Source: an uncultured Acetobacteraceae bacterium (GTDB taxonomy: Bacteria; Pseudomonadota; Alphaproteobacteria; Acetobacterales; Acetobacteraceae). Taken from it: 7,335 nucleotides of DNA. The position numbers and the translations under genes are program-made. This document shows positions 1 through 6,125 of this stretch, piece after piece. The stretch spans positions 1 through 7,335 of the forward strand of contig CAIMEK010000041.1 in the NCBI GenBank assembly GCA_903839965.1, written 5' to 3'. A model generated the notes under the pieces. The model was not told the origin of the DNA, made no database searches, and saw only the letters and a program-made list of their open reading frames with translations. How positions within the stretch are numbered: position 1 is the first letter of the stretch; each line of letters starts with the position of its first letter.

Positions 1-135
1 AACTTTCCATATCCCAAGCCTGCGGCTGCTGGATTTGGAAACCTGTTGGACGCGCAGAAAATGCTGGCTCGCGGGATGCTTGGCCAATCGGCCCGTCGTA
101 GATTCGCGCTTATGGGGCAGAGCCCTGGCCTTAAC
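1..135. other. Intergenic sequence downstream of coaBC, no gene identified
   Basis: This stretch follows the coaBC stop codon and reaches the window edge. It looks less GC-rich than the genes. Read on the minus strand, one frame is open after a TAA at 112-110 and runs off the window edge at position 2, giving 36 residues that begin ARIYDGPIGQASREPAF. It has no start codon after that TAA with a convincing ribosome binding site; the only ATG, at 10-8, is two residues from the edge. It could be a gene remnant, a structured non-coding element or ordinary spacer. An 8-bp palindrome TTGGCCAA lies at 80-87. Confidence 0.4.
113..134 (-). repeat. Decayed copy of the GC-rich repeat seen after dnaN
   Basis: On the minus strand, directly after the coaBC stop, the sequence reads AAGGCCAGGGCTCTGCCCCA. 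The sequence after the dnaN stop begins AAGGCCAGGGCTCCGCCCTGG, so the two agree over about 17 of their first 18 bases. Here only a 4-bp stem (GGGC-TCT-GCCC) remains, against 7 bp after dnaN. It may be a worn member of the same family and may act as a weak terminator for coaBC. No T-run follows. Confidence 0.4.
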
Positions 136-1347
136 TTACTTTTCCAGCGCTCCCGCGATCCGTTGAGCCAGACGCCGCGCCACCTCCACCTTGTCCATTC
201 GCGGCCAGTCTTCTGTTCCATCGGCGCTGACCAGATGCACCTCGTTCTCTGCGCCGCCCATGATGCCGGTTTCGGCGCGCACGTCGTTGGCGACGATCCA
301 GTCGGCATTCTTGCGCCGCCGTTTGGCTTCGGCATGCGCCAGCATGTCGTGGGTTTCGGCGGCGAAGCCCACGACGAGGCGGGGGCGGCGCGGACACGCG
401 GCGGCGATGCTGGCCAGGATGTCGGGGTTGGCCACCAGGGAGAGTTCGGGGGCGGCGGCATCGGGCTGCTTTTTCAGCTTGCGCGCGGCCGCGTTGGCCA
501 CCCGCCAGTCCGCCACCGCCGCGGCGAACACCGCCGCATCGGCCGGCAGCGCCGCCAGGCAGGCCGCCAGCATCTGTTCCGCGGTTTCCACCCGCTGCAC
601 CGCCACCCCGGGCGGGTCGGCCAGCGCCACCGGGCCACTGACCAGGGTGACCCGGGCGCCGAGGGCCGCCAGCGCCGCGGCGATGGCGTGGCCCTGGCGG
701 CCGCTGCTGCGGTTGGCGATGTAGCGCACCGGGTCGATCGGCTCGTGGGTCGGCCCGCTGGTGACCAGCACGTGCCGGCCCGCCAGCGGCGCCGGTGCCG
801 GCGCGGTCAGCAGGGCGCGGATGGCGTCGAGGATCGCGGTGGGTTCGGACATCCGGCCCGGGCCGTATTCGTTGCAGGCCATCGCGCCTTCGTCGGGCCC
901 GAGCACGTGGATGCCGCGCGCGTGCAGGGTGGCCATGTTGGCCACTGTGGCCGCGTGCAGCCACATGCGCACGTTCATCGCCGGCGCCACCAGCACCGGC
1001 TTGTCGGTGGCCAGCAGCACGGTGGCGGCCAGGTCGCTCGCCTGTCCGGTGGCCATGCGCGCCAGCAGGTCCGCGGTGGCCGGCGCCACCACCAGCAGGT
1101 CGGCGCTGCGGGAGAGCTGGATGTGGCCCATCTCGCTTGCGTCGGTGAGCGAGAACATGTCGGTGTAGACCTTGTTCTCGCTGAGCGCCTGCAGGGTGAG
1201 CGGGGTGACGAAATGCGCGCCGCCCGCGGTCAGCACGCAGCGCACGGCGCAGTCCTCGCGGCGCAGCAGGCGGATGAGTTCCGGCAGCTTGAAGGCGGCG
1301 ATGCCGCCGGCGACGATCAGCAGGACGCGTTTGCCGGTGAGGCTCAT
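136..1347 (-). CDS. coaBC: Bifunctional phosphopantothenoylcysteine decarboxylase / phosphopantothenate-cysteine ligase
   Basis: This 403-residue cytosolic flavoprotein carries out two consecutive steps of coenzyme A synthesis: it joins cysteine to 4'-phosphopantothenate, then decarboxylates the product to 4'-phosphopantetheine. The N-terminal CoaC domain (about 1-180) has MGHIQLSRSAD with His75, PAMNVRMW with Asn125, and ACNEYGPGRM with Cys158. These match the E. coli catalytic residues in identity and numbering. The C-terminal CoaB domain (about 188-403) has VTSGPTHEPID, ANRSSGRQG (Asn212), the lysine-rich KLKK (290-293), ANPDIL, VGFAAETHD and WIVANDV. The length is normal for the family. 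The ATG at 1347 is chosen because the preceding 126 open codons are only the shadow of ubiE. That ATG overlaps the ubiE TGA by four bases (ATGA), so translation is probably coupled. Only a weak GGGGTGG lies upstream. Confidence 0.97.
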   Translation of the reverse strand: MSLTGKRVLLIVAGGIAAFKLPELIRLLRREDCAVRCVLTAGGAHFVTPLTLQALSENKVYTDMFSLTDASEMGHIQLSRSADLLVVAPATADLLARMATGQASDLAATVLLATDKPVLVAPAMNVRMWLHAATVANMATLHARGIHVLGPDEGAMACNEYGPGRMSEPTAILDAIRALLTAPAPAPLAGRHVLVTSGPTHEPIDPVRYIANRSSGRQGHAIAAALAALGARVTLVSGPVALADPPGVAVQRVETAEQMLAACLAALPADAAVFAAAVADWRVANAAARKLKKQPDAAAPELSLVANPDILASIAAACPRRPRLVVGFAAETHDMLAHAEAKRRRKNADWIVANDVRAETGIMGGAENEVHLVSADGTEDWPRMDKVEVARRLAQRIAGALEK

Positions 1348-2105
1348 AGCCGCCACCCCGAATGTATGGCGGCGATCCCGCCGGTGAGGTTGCGCACCCG
1401 CACGCGCGACAGGCCGGCCGCGCGCATCATGTCGGCCAGCGCGTCCTGATCGGGGAAAGTGCGAATGCTTTCGGCGAGGTAGCGGTAGCTGTCCGCGTCC
1501 CTGGCCACGTGGCGGCCGAGGCGGGGCAGCACGCGGAACGACCAGGTGTCGTACAGCGGCATCAGGGCGGCCACCTGGAGGCGGCTGAACTCCAGGCAGA
1601 GGAACCGCCCGCCGGGCTTCAGCACGCGGCGCGCTTCGGCCAGCACGGCCGGTTTGTCGGTGCAGTTGCGCAGCCCGAACGAGATCGTGACGGTATTCAC
1701 CGACCCGTTGGGCAGCGGCAGGCACTCGCCGTCGGCGACCAGGAAACTCAGGCCGCGGGCAAAGCCACGTGCCAGCGCGCGGTCGCGGCCGACCTCCAGC
1801 ATCGCCTGGTTGATGTCCGACAAGATCACCGGGCCGCCGCCGCCGGCCAGCCAGCCGAAGGTGATGTCGCCGGTGCCGCCGGCGAGATCGAGCAGCGTGC
1901 GGTCCGGCCGCGGCGCCAGTGCGGCGATGAAGGCGCGCTTCCAGGCGCGGTGAATACCCAGCGACATCAGGTCGTTCATCAGGTCGTAGCGCGTCGCCAC
2001 GCTGTCGAACACCTCGCGAACCAGCGACTTCTTCGCCTCCGCCGGCACTTGGCGGAAGCCGAAATCGACGGTGCGTTGGCGGTCATCCGGTGTGTTGTCG
2101 ATCAT
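1344..2105 (-). CDS. ubiE: Ubiquinone biosynthesis C-methyltransferase UbiE
   Basis: This 253-residue class I SAM-dependent methyltransferase adds the ring C-methyl group to the polyprenyl-methoxy-benzoquinol intermediate of ubiquinone synthesis. Members of the family can also methylate demethylmenaquinone, but nothing in the window shows which quinone is made here. Seen motifs are YDLMNDLMSLGIHRAWK (40-56), the SAM-binding LDLAGGTGDI (72-81), the acidic Asp97 in LSDINQAMLEVGR, VADGE around 124-127, FGLRN (143-147), LKPGGRFLCLEFS, YRYLAESIRTFP and the terminal NLTGGIAAIHSGWR. Length and motifs are those of an intact family member. The ATG at 2105 is preceded by an AGAGAG purine run. It is the first gene of a minus-strand operon with coaBC. 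In many alphaproteobacteria ubiB lies between them; here it does not. Confidence 0.97.
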   Translation of the reverse strand: MIDNTPDDRQRTVDFGFRQVPAEAKKSLVREVFDSVATRYDLMNDLMSLGIHRAWKRAFIAALAPRPDRTLLDLAGGTGDITFGWLAGGGGPVILSDINQAMLEVGRDRALARGFARGLSFLVADGECLPLPNGSVNTVTISFGLRNCTDKPAVLAEARRVLKPGGRFLCLEFSRLQVAALMPLYDTWSFRVLPRLGRHVARDADSYRYLAESIRTFPDQDALADMMRAAGLSRVRVRNLTGGIAAIHSGWRL

Positions 2106-2134
2106 GGCCGCTCTCTATAGCCTCTCCGGCCGTC
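2106..2134. promoter_or_regulatory. Very short divergent promoter region, ubiE / mutM
   Basis: Only 29 bp separate the ubiE and mutM start codons, so any promoter must reach into coding sequence. The gap contains CTATAG at 2115-2120, which reads the same on both strands and resembles a -10 element. Used rightward it would place the mutM transcript start only a few bases before its ATG; used leftward it would do the same for ubiE. I could not find a good -35 at 17 bp on either side. The mutM side has no purine-rich ribosome binding site. The promoter role is inference. Confidence 0.3.
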
Positions 2135-2974
2135 ATGCCGGAACTCCCCGAGGTCGAAACGGTGATGCGCGGGCTGCGGGCCCGCCTGGAAGGCCGCACC
2201 ATCCGGCACGCCCGCGTCCACCGGGCCGACCTGCGCTGGGCGTTGCCGCCCGGGCTGGCGGCAGAACTGACCGGGGCGCGGGTGGCCGGTTTCCGCCGGC
2301 GGGCGAAATACATCCTGATGCGGCTGGACAGCGGCACCAGCGTGCTGATCCATCTGGGCATGTCCGGGCGCATCCTGATCGGCCCGGCCGGCGCCCGCGA
2401 GGTGCCGCTGCACGAGCACCTGACGCTGGAAACCGACGACGGCTGGCGCGTCGGTTTCGTCGATCCGCGCCGGTTCGGCAGCGTCGACCTGGTGCCCACC
2501 GATGCGGAGGACAGCCACCGCCTGCTCGCCGGGCTGGGCCCGGAGCCGCTGGAAGCGGAGTTCACCCCGGCGGTGCTGTCGGCCGCGCTGGCGGGGCGGC
2601 GGACGCCGATCAAGGCGGCGCTGCTCGACCAGGGCACCGTGGCGGGGCTCGGCAACATCTACGTGTGCGAGGCGCTGTTCCGCACCGCCATCAGCCCGCG
2701 GCGGCTGGCCGGCACGGTGGCGGGCGCGCGTGCCGTGCCGCTGGTGGCGGCGATCAAGCAAACGCTGGCCGAGGCGATCGCCGCCGGCGGGTCGAGCCTG
2801 CGCAGCTACGTGCACACCGACGGCGAACTCGGCCGTTTCCAACTCGCCCTGAAGGTGTATGGCCGCGAGGGCGAGGCCTGCGAGCGTTGCCCGGGGCCGC
2901 CGGGCTGCGCGGGTGTGCGCCGGATCGTGCAATCCGGTCGCAGCACCTTCTATTGCGGCCGCACCCAGCGCTGA
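2135..2974 (+). CDS. mutM: Formamidopyrimidine-DNA glycosylase with variant zinc finger
   Basis: This 279-residue base excision repair enzyme removes 8-oxoguanine and formamidopyrimidines and cuts the abasic site by beta,delta-elimination. The start at 2135 gives MPELPEVETVMRGL, so removal of Met exposes the catalytic Pro with Glu next to it. The conserved Lys58 (Lys57 in mature numbering) lies in RRRAKYIL. Helix-filling residues are seen as Met in HLGMSGR and Arg/Phe in DPRRFGS. The helix-two-turn-helix region LLDQGTVAGLGNIYVCEALF and the finger arginine in QSGRSTFYC are present. The zinc finger is unusual: Cys249, Cys252 and Cys274 are in place, but the usual fourth Cys is Thr277 (CGRTQR), and an extra Cys258 sits in PGPPGCAGV. 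No clear Shine-Dalgarno precedes the start. The hydratase gene begins 32 nt downstream. Confidence 0.95.
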   Translation: MPELPEVETVMRGLRARLEGRTIRHARVHRADLRWALPPGLAAELTGARVAGFRRRAKYILMRLDSGTSVLIHLGMSGRILIGPAGAREVPLHEHLTLETDDGWRVGFVDPRRFGSVDLVPTDAEDSHRLLAGLGPEPLEAEFTPAVLSAALAGRRTPIKAALLDQGTVAGLGNIYVCEALFRTAISPRRLAGTVAGARAVPLVAAIKQTLAEAIAAGGSSLRSYVHTDGELGRFQLALKVYGREGEACERCPGPPGCAGVRRIVQSGRSTFYCGRTQR

Positions 2975-3006
2975 CCTAAACCGGCGCCAACCCAGGGGAA
3001 CCAGCG

Positions 3007-3786
3007 ATGCCCGAGACGACGGCGCCGGAGATGATCCTGGTGGAAACGCATGGCCGGGTCGGCCTGGTCAGGCTCAACCGCCCGCAGGCGCTGAACGCGC
3101 TGTGCGAGCAGTTGATGGCCGAGCTCGGCGCCCAGTTGCAGGCCTTCGATGCCGACCCGGCGATCGGCGCGGTGGTGCTGACCGGCTCGGAGAAGGCCTT
3201 CGCCGCCGGCGCCGACATCAAGGAAATGCTGCCGCGCAGCTATCCGATGGAGGATTTCATCGGCCGGCGTTGGGAGGCGGTGCTGCGCATCCGCAAGCCG
3301 GTGATCGCAGCGGTCGCCGGGTTCGCGCTGGGCGGCGGCTGCGAGCTCGCCATGATGTGCGACATCGTGATCGCCGCCGAAGGCGCCAAATTCGGCCAGC
3401 CCGAAATCGGTCTGGGGGTCATTCCCGGGGCCGGCGGCACGCAACGCCTGACCCGGGCGGTCGGCAAGGCGAAGGCGATGGACATGGTGCTGACCGGCCG
3501 CATGATGGACGCCGCCGAGGCCGAGCGCTGCAGCCTGGTGGCGCGCGTCGTTCCCGCCGAGCAGTTGCTCGCCGAGACGCTGAAGCTCGCCGAGCGCATC
3601 GCCACGCTGTCGCCGGTGGCGGTGGCGATGGCCAAGGACAGCGTCAACCGCGCCTTCGAGACGACGCTGGCGGAAGGCGTGCGCTACGAGCGCGCCCTGT
3701 TCCTTTCGCTGTTCGGCACGCCGGACCAGCGCGAAGGCATGGCGGCATTCGTCGAGAAACGGCGCGCCAACTTCCGGCTGGGCTGA
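3007..3786 (+). CDS. Enoyl-CoA hydratase (crotonase family)
   Basis: This 259-residue crotonase-fold protein most likely adds water across the double bond of trans-2-enoyl-CoA in fatty acid beta-oxidation. Seen motifs are the LNRPQALNAL start, the CoA/oxyanion loop KAFAAGADIKEM, GGGCELAMMCDI with Glu113, and GQPEIGLGVIPGAGGTQRL with Glu133. These two glutamates have the 20-residue spacing of the catalytic pair Glu144/Glu164 in rat mitochondrial hydratase, which supports a true hydratase rather than an isomerase or a hydrolase. Chain-length preference cannot be read from the sequence. The ATG at 3007 follows AGGGGA (2994-2999) at 7-nt spacing. It lies 32 nt after mutM on the same strand, so co-transcription is likely. 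The gene symbol is left empty because paralogues are common. Confidence 0.92.
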   Translation: MPETTAPEMILVETHGRVGLVRLNRPQALNALCEQLMAELGAQLQAFDADPAIGAVVLTGSEKAFAAGADIKEMLPRSYPMEDFIGRRWEAVLRIRKPVIAAVAGFALGGGCELAMMCDIVIAAEGAKFGQPEIGLGVIPGAGGTQRLTRAVGKAKAMDMVLTGRMMDAAEAERCSLVARVVPAEQLLAETLKLAERIATLSPVAVAMAKDSVNRAFETTLAEGVRYERALFLSLFGTPDQREGMAAFVEKRRANFRLG

Positions 3787-3834
3787 TCGCCCGGGCCCGC
3801 AGGCTTGCCATGTTCACGGCCGCATCCCGCTTCC

Positions 3835-3863
3835 TTGACTCGCCTCGCCCACCTGCCTAAAGA
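3835..3863 (+). promoter_or_regulatory. Probable rpsT promoter
   Basis: TTGACT at 3835-3840 matches five of six bases of the -35 consensus. It is followed at 17-bp spacing by TAAAGA at 3858-3863, a weaker -10 match with three of six bases. The first transcribed base would be near 3870, giving a leader of about 80 nt before rpsT. A GACTC (GANTC, the CcrM methylation motif) at 3837-3841 overlaps the -35 element. The position between the hydratase stop and rpsT fits an independent, strong promoter for a ribosomal protein gene. Confidence 0.55.
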
Positions 3864-3880
3864 AGCTCCCCTCGTAGTCG

Positions 3881-3928
3881 CGCGGGCCGAACGACCGCGG
3901 CGGCACTCTGGTTGTTTCATCCGGTCGT
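3881..3928 (+). promoter_or_regulatory. rpsT leader with two competing hairpins
   Basis: Two stems can form but not together. Stem A pairs CGCGG (3881-3885) with CCGCG (3895-3899). Stem B pairs ACGACCG (3891-3897) with CGGTCGT (3922-3928). They share bases 3895-3897, so forming one disrupts the other. The leader lies between the likely transcript start near 3870 and the ATG at 3950. S20 is known to repress its own translation in E. coli. A similar role for this leader is inference from position only. Confidence 0.3.
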
Positions 3929-3949
3929 CCATTCTGCCGAAGAGAGCTC

Positions 3950-4219
3950 ATGGCCAACACTGCCTCCGCGCGTAAGCGCATCCGCCAGATCGAGCGCCGC
4001 ACGGCGCGCAACCAGGCCCGCAAGTCGCGCATGCGCACCTTCATCAAGTTGGTGGAGACGGCGATCGCCAGCGGCAACAAAGCCACGGCCGCGGACGCCC
4101 TGCGGGCCGCCCAGCCGGAACTGCAAAGGGCGGCGACCAAGGGCGTGGCGCATCAGAACACGGTCGCTCGCAAGCTCTCCCGCTTGTCGGCGCGCATCAA
4201 GGCATTGCCGCAGGCCTGA
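3950..4219 (+). CDS. rpsT: 30S ribosomal protein S20
   Basis: This 89-residue, very basic protein binds 16S rRNA and helps assemble the small ribosomal subunit. The N-terminus MANTASARKRIRQ and the segment RRTARNQARKSRMRTFIK are typical of S20, as is the C-terminal half GVAHQNTVARKLSRLSARIKAL. Its length is normal for the family. The ATG at 3950 is preceded by a GAAGAGAG purine run at 3939-3946. It stands alone, 163 nt after the hydratase stop, with a probable promoter of its own, and is followed 12 nt after its stop by a strong hairpin. Its position just upstream of dnaA is a recognised alphaproteobacterial arrangement. Confidence 0.97.
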   Translation: MANTASARKRIRQIERRTARNQARKSRMRTFIKLVETAIASGNKATAADALRAAQPELQRAATKGVAHQNTVARKLSRLSARIKALPQA

Positions 4220-4231
4220 AGGCTGTAAGCA

Positions 4232-4253
4232 GCCCGGCGACCACTCGCCGGGC
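4232..4253 (+). terminator. rpsT: Hairpin after rpsT, probable terminator
   Basis: GCCCGGCGA (4232-4240) and TCGCCGGGC (4245-4253) form a perfect 9-bp stem with a CCAC loop, starting 12 nt after the rpsT stop. No T-run follows, so it is not a classic intrinsic terminator. It could still end or stabilise the rpsT mRNA. A palindrome CTGATCAG lies just beyond at 4257-4264. Confidence 0.5.
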
Positions 4254-4284
4254 CCGCTGATCAGGGAGCGCACACGAAAACGAT

Positions 4285-4349
4285 CACTGCAAGTGGTTGT
4301 GCGATGAGCGAATTACTTGCTCGTGCGCAAAGTTTTACTTGCATATAAC
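4285..4349 (+). promoter_or_regulatory. AT-rich dnaA upstream region with repeated ACTTGC hexamers
   Basis: This is the most AT-rich part of a GC-rich window and probably holds the dnaA promoter. ACTTGC occurs directly at 4315-4320 and 4337-4342, within an exact 8-bp direct repeat TTACTTGC (4313-4320 and 4335-4342) at 22-bp spacing. It occurs inverted (GCAAGT) at 4289-4294. TATAAC at 4344-4349 resembles a -10 element, but the nearest -35-like TTGCTC (4317-4322) is 21 bp away, too far for a standard promoter. The repeats look like a regulator binding site, though I cannot name the protein. No consensus DnaA box was seen. Confidence 0.35.
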
Positions 4350-4412
4350 GAACGTGTTGCGGCTCCTTCAGTTTGCCATTGCCTTTTCCCCGGTTTTTGC
4401 CTAATCATTTCT

Positions 4413-4437
4413 GGACCGGCGGTACCCCTGCCGGTCC
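4413..4437 (+). promoter_or_regulatory. Stable hairpin in the dnaA leader
   Basis: GGACCGGC (4413-4420) and GCCGGTCC (4430-4437) form a perfect 8-bp stem around a 9-nt loop, GGTACCCCT. Two further pairs inside the loop, one G-U and one G-C, are possible. It lies about 120 nt upstream of the dnaA ATG at 4560, and would be inside the transcript if the promoter is near 4317-4349. No T-run follows, so it looks more like a leader structure than a terminator. Confidence 0.4.
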
Positions 4438-4509
4438 TGGTCGGGAGGTGGCGGAGGGCTTGGCCCGCCGTTTGCCCGCGCAGTGATGGTGGGTGGGAAC
4501 GATGCGCGC

Positions 4510-4523
4510 AGGGGGTGACAGTG
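4510..4523 (+). promoter_or_regulatory. dnaA: Ribosome binding site for an alternative dnaA GTG start
   Basis: AGGGGG (4510-4515) lies 5 nt before an in-frame GTG at 4521-4523. This is a better-looking initiation site than the one before the ATG at 4560, which has AAGGGA (4544-4549) at 10-nt spacing. Use of the GTG would add 13 residues to DnaA. The two cannot be separated from sequence alone. Confidence 0.4.
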
Positions 4524-4559
4524 GCCGACGGCGCGAACATCGAAAGGGATGGCTCAGTC

Positions 4560-5984
<1,425 letters not shown>

Positions 5985-6009
5985 GCGGCCGGGCCGCCGC
6001 AGTGGCGCT

Positions 6010-6037
6010 TTGCGGGCGGCGATGTGGTTGCTACACT
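6010..6037 (+). promoter_or_regulatory. Probable dnaN promoter (extended -10)
   Basis: TACACT at 6032-6037 matches four of six -10 bases and is preceded by TG one base upstream (TGCTACACT), making an extended -10. TTGCGG at 6010-6015, 16 bp upstream, is a weak -35. The transcript would begin near 6044, where a GATTC (GANTC) site lies at 6043-6047. This suggests dnaN can be expressed apart from dnaA as well as by read-through. Confidence 0.45.
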
Positions 6038-6059
6038 GGGCCGATTCGCCGGCCAGCGA

Positions 6060-6075
6060 CGCCCCCATCGGGGCG
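6060..6075 (+). promoter_or_regulatory. Hairpin in the dnaN leader
   Basis: CGCCCC (6060-6065) and GGGGCG (6070-6075) form a 6-bp all-GC stem with a CATC loop. It lies between the likely dnaN transcript start near 6044 and the ribosome binding site at 6114-6117. It may affect mRNA stability or translation. No function can be read from the sequence. Confidence 0.3.
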
Positions 6076-6125
6076 CCGCCGACCGGATGCCGCTTCCCGA
6101 CGCGCCGGTCCAAGAGGATGACGCC

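Noticed and set aside
46..1449. Plus-strand open frame of 467 codons opposite coaBC
   Set aside because: It is antisense to coaBC, which has all its catalytic motifs. The reading is Gly/Arg/His-rich and low in complexity, as expected of a shadow frame.
1362..2120. Plus-strand open frame of 252 codons opposite ubiE
   Set aside because: It is antisense to intact ubiE and resembles no protein family.
3789..3796. GCCCGGGC palindrome after the enoyl-CoA hydratase gene as a terminator
   Set aside because: An 8-bp palindrome without a loop or T-run cannot form a useful terminator hairpin and is common by chance at this GC content.
4317..4559. 81-codon upstream extension of the dnaA frame from a TTG at 4317
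   Set aside because: It crosses the AT-rich putative promoter and the leader hairpin, does not resemble DnaA domain I, and lacks a ribosome binding site. DnaA similarity begins only after 4560.
5985..5997. GCGGC-CGG-GCCGC hairpin right after the dnaA stop as a terminator
   Set aside because: The stem is only 5 bp, no T-run follows, and such GC runs are frequent here. The evidence is too weak to list as a feature.
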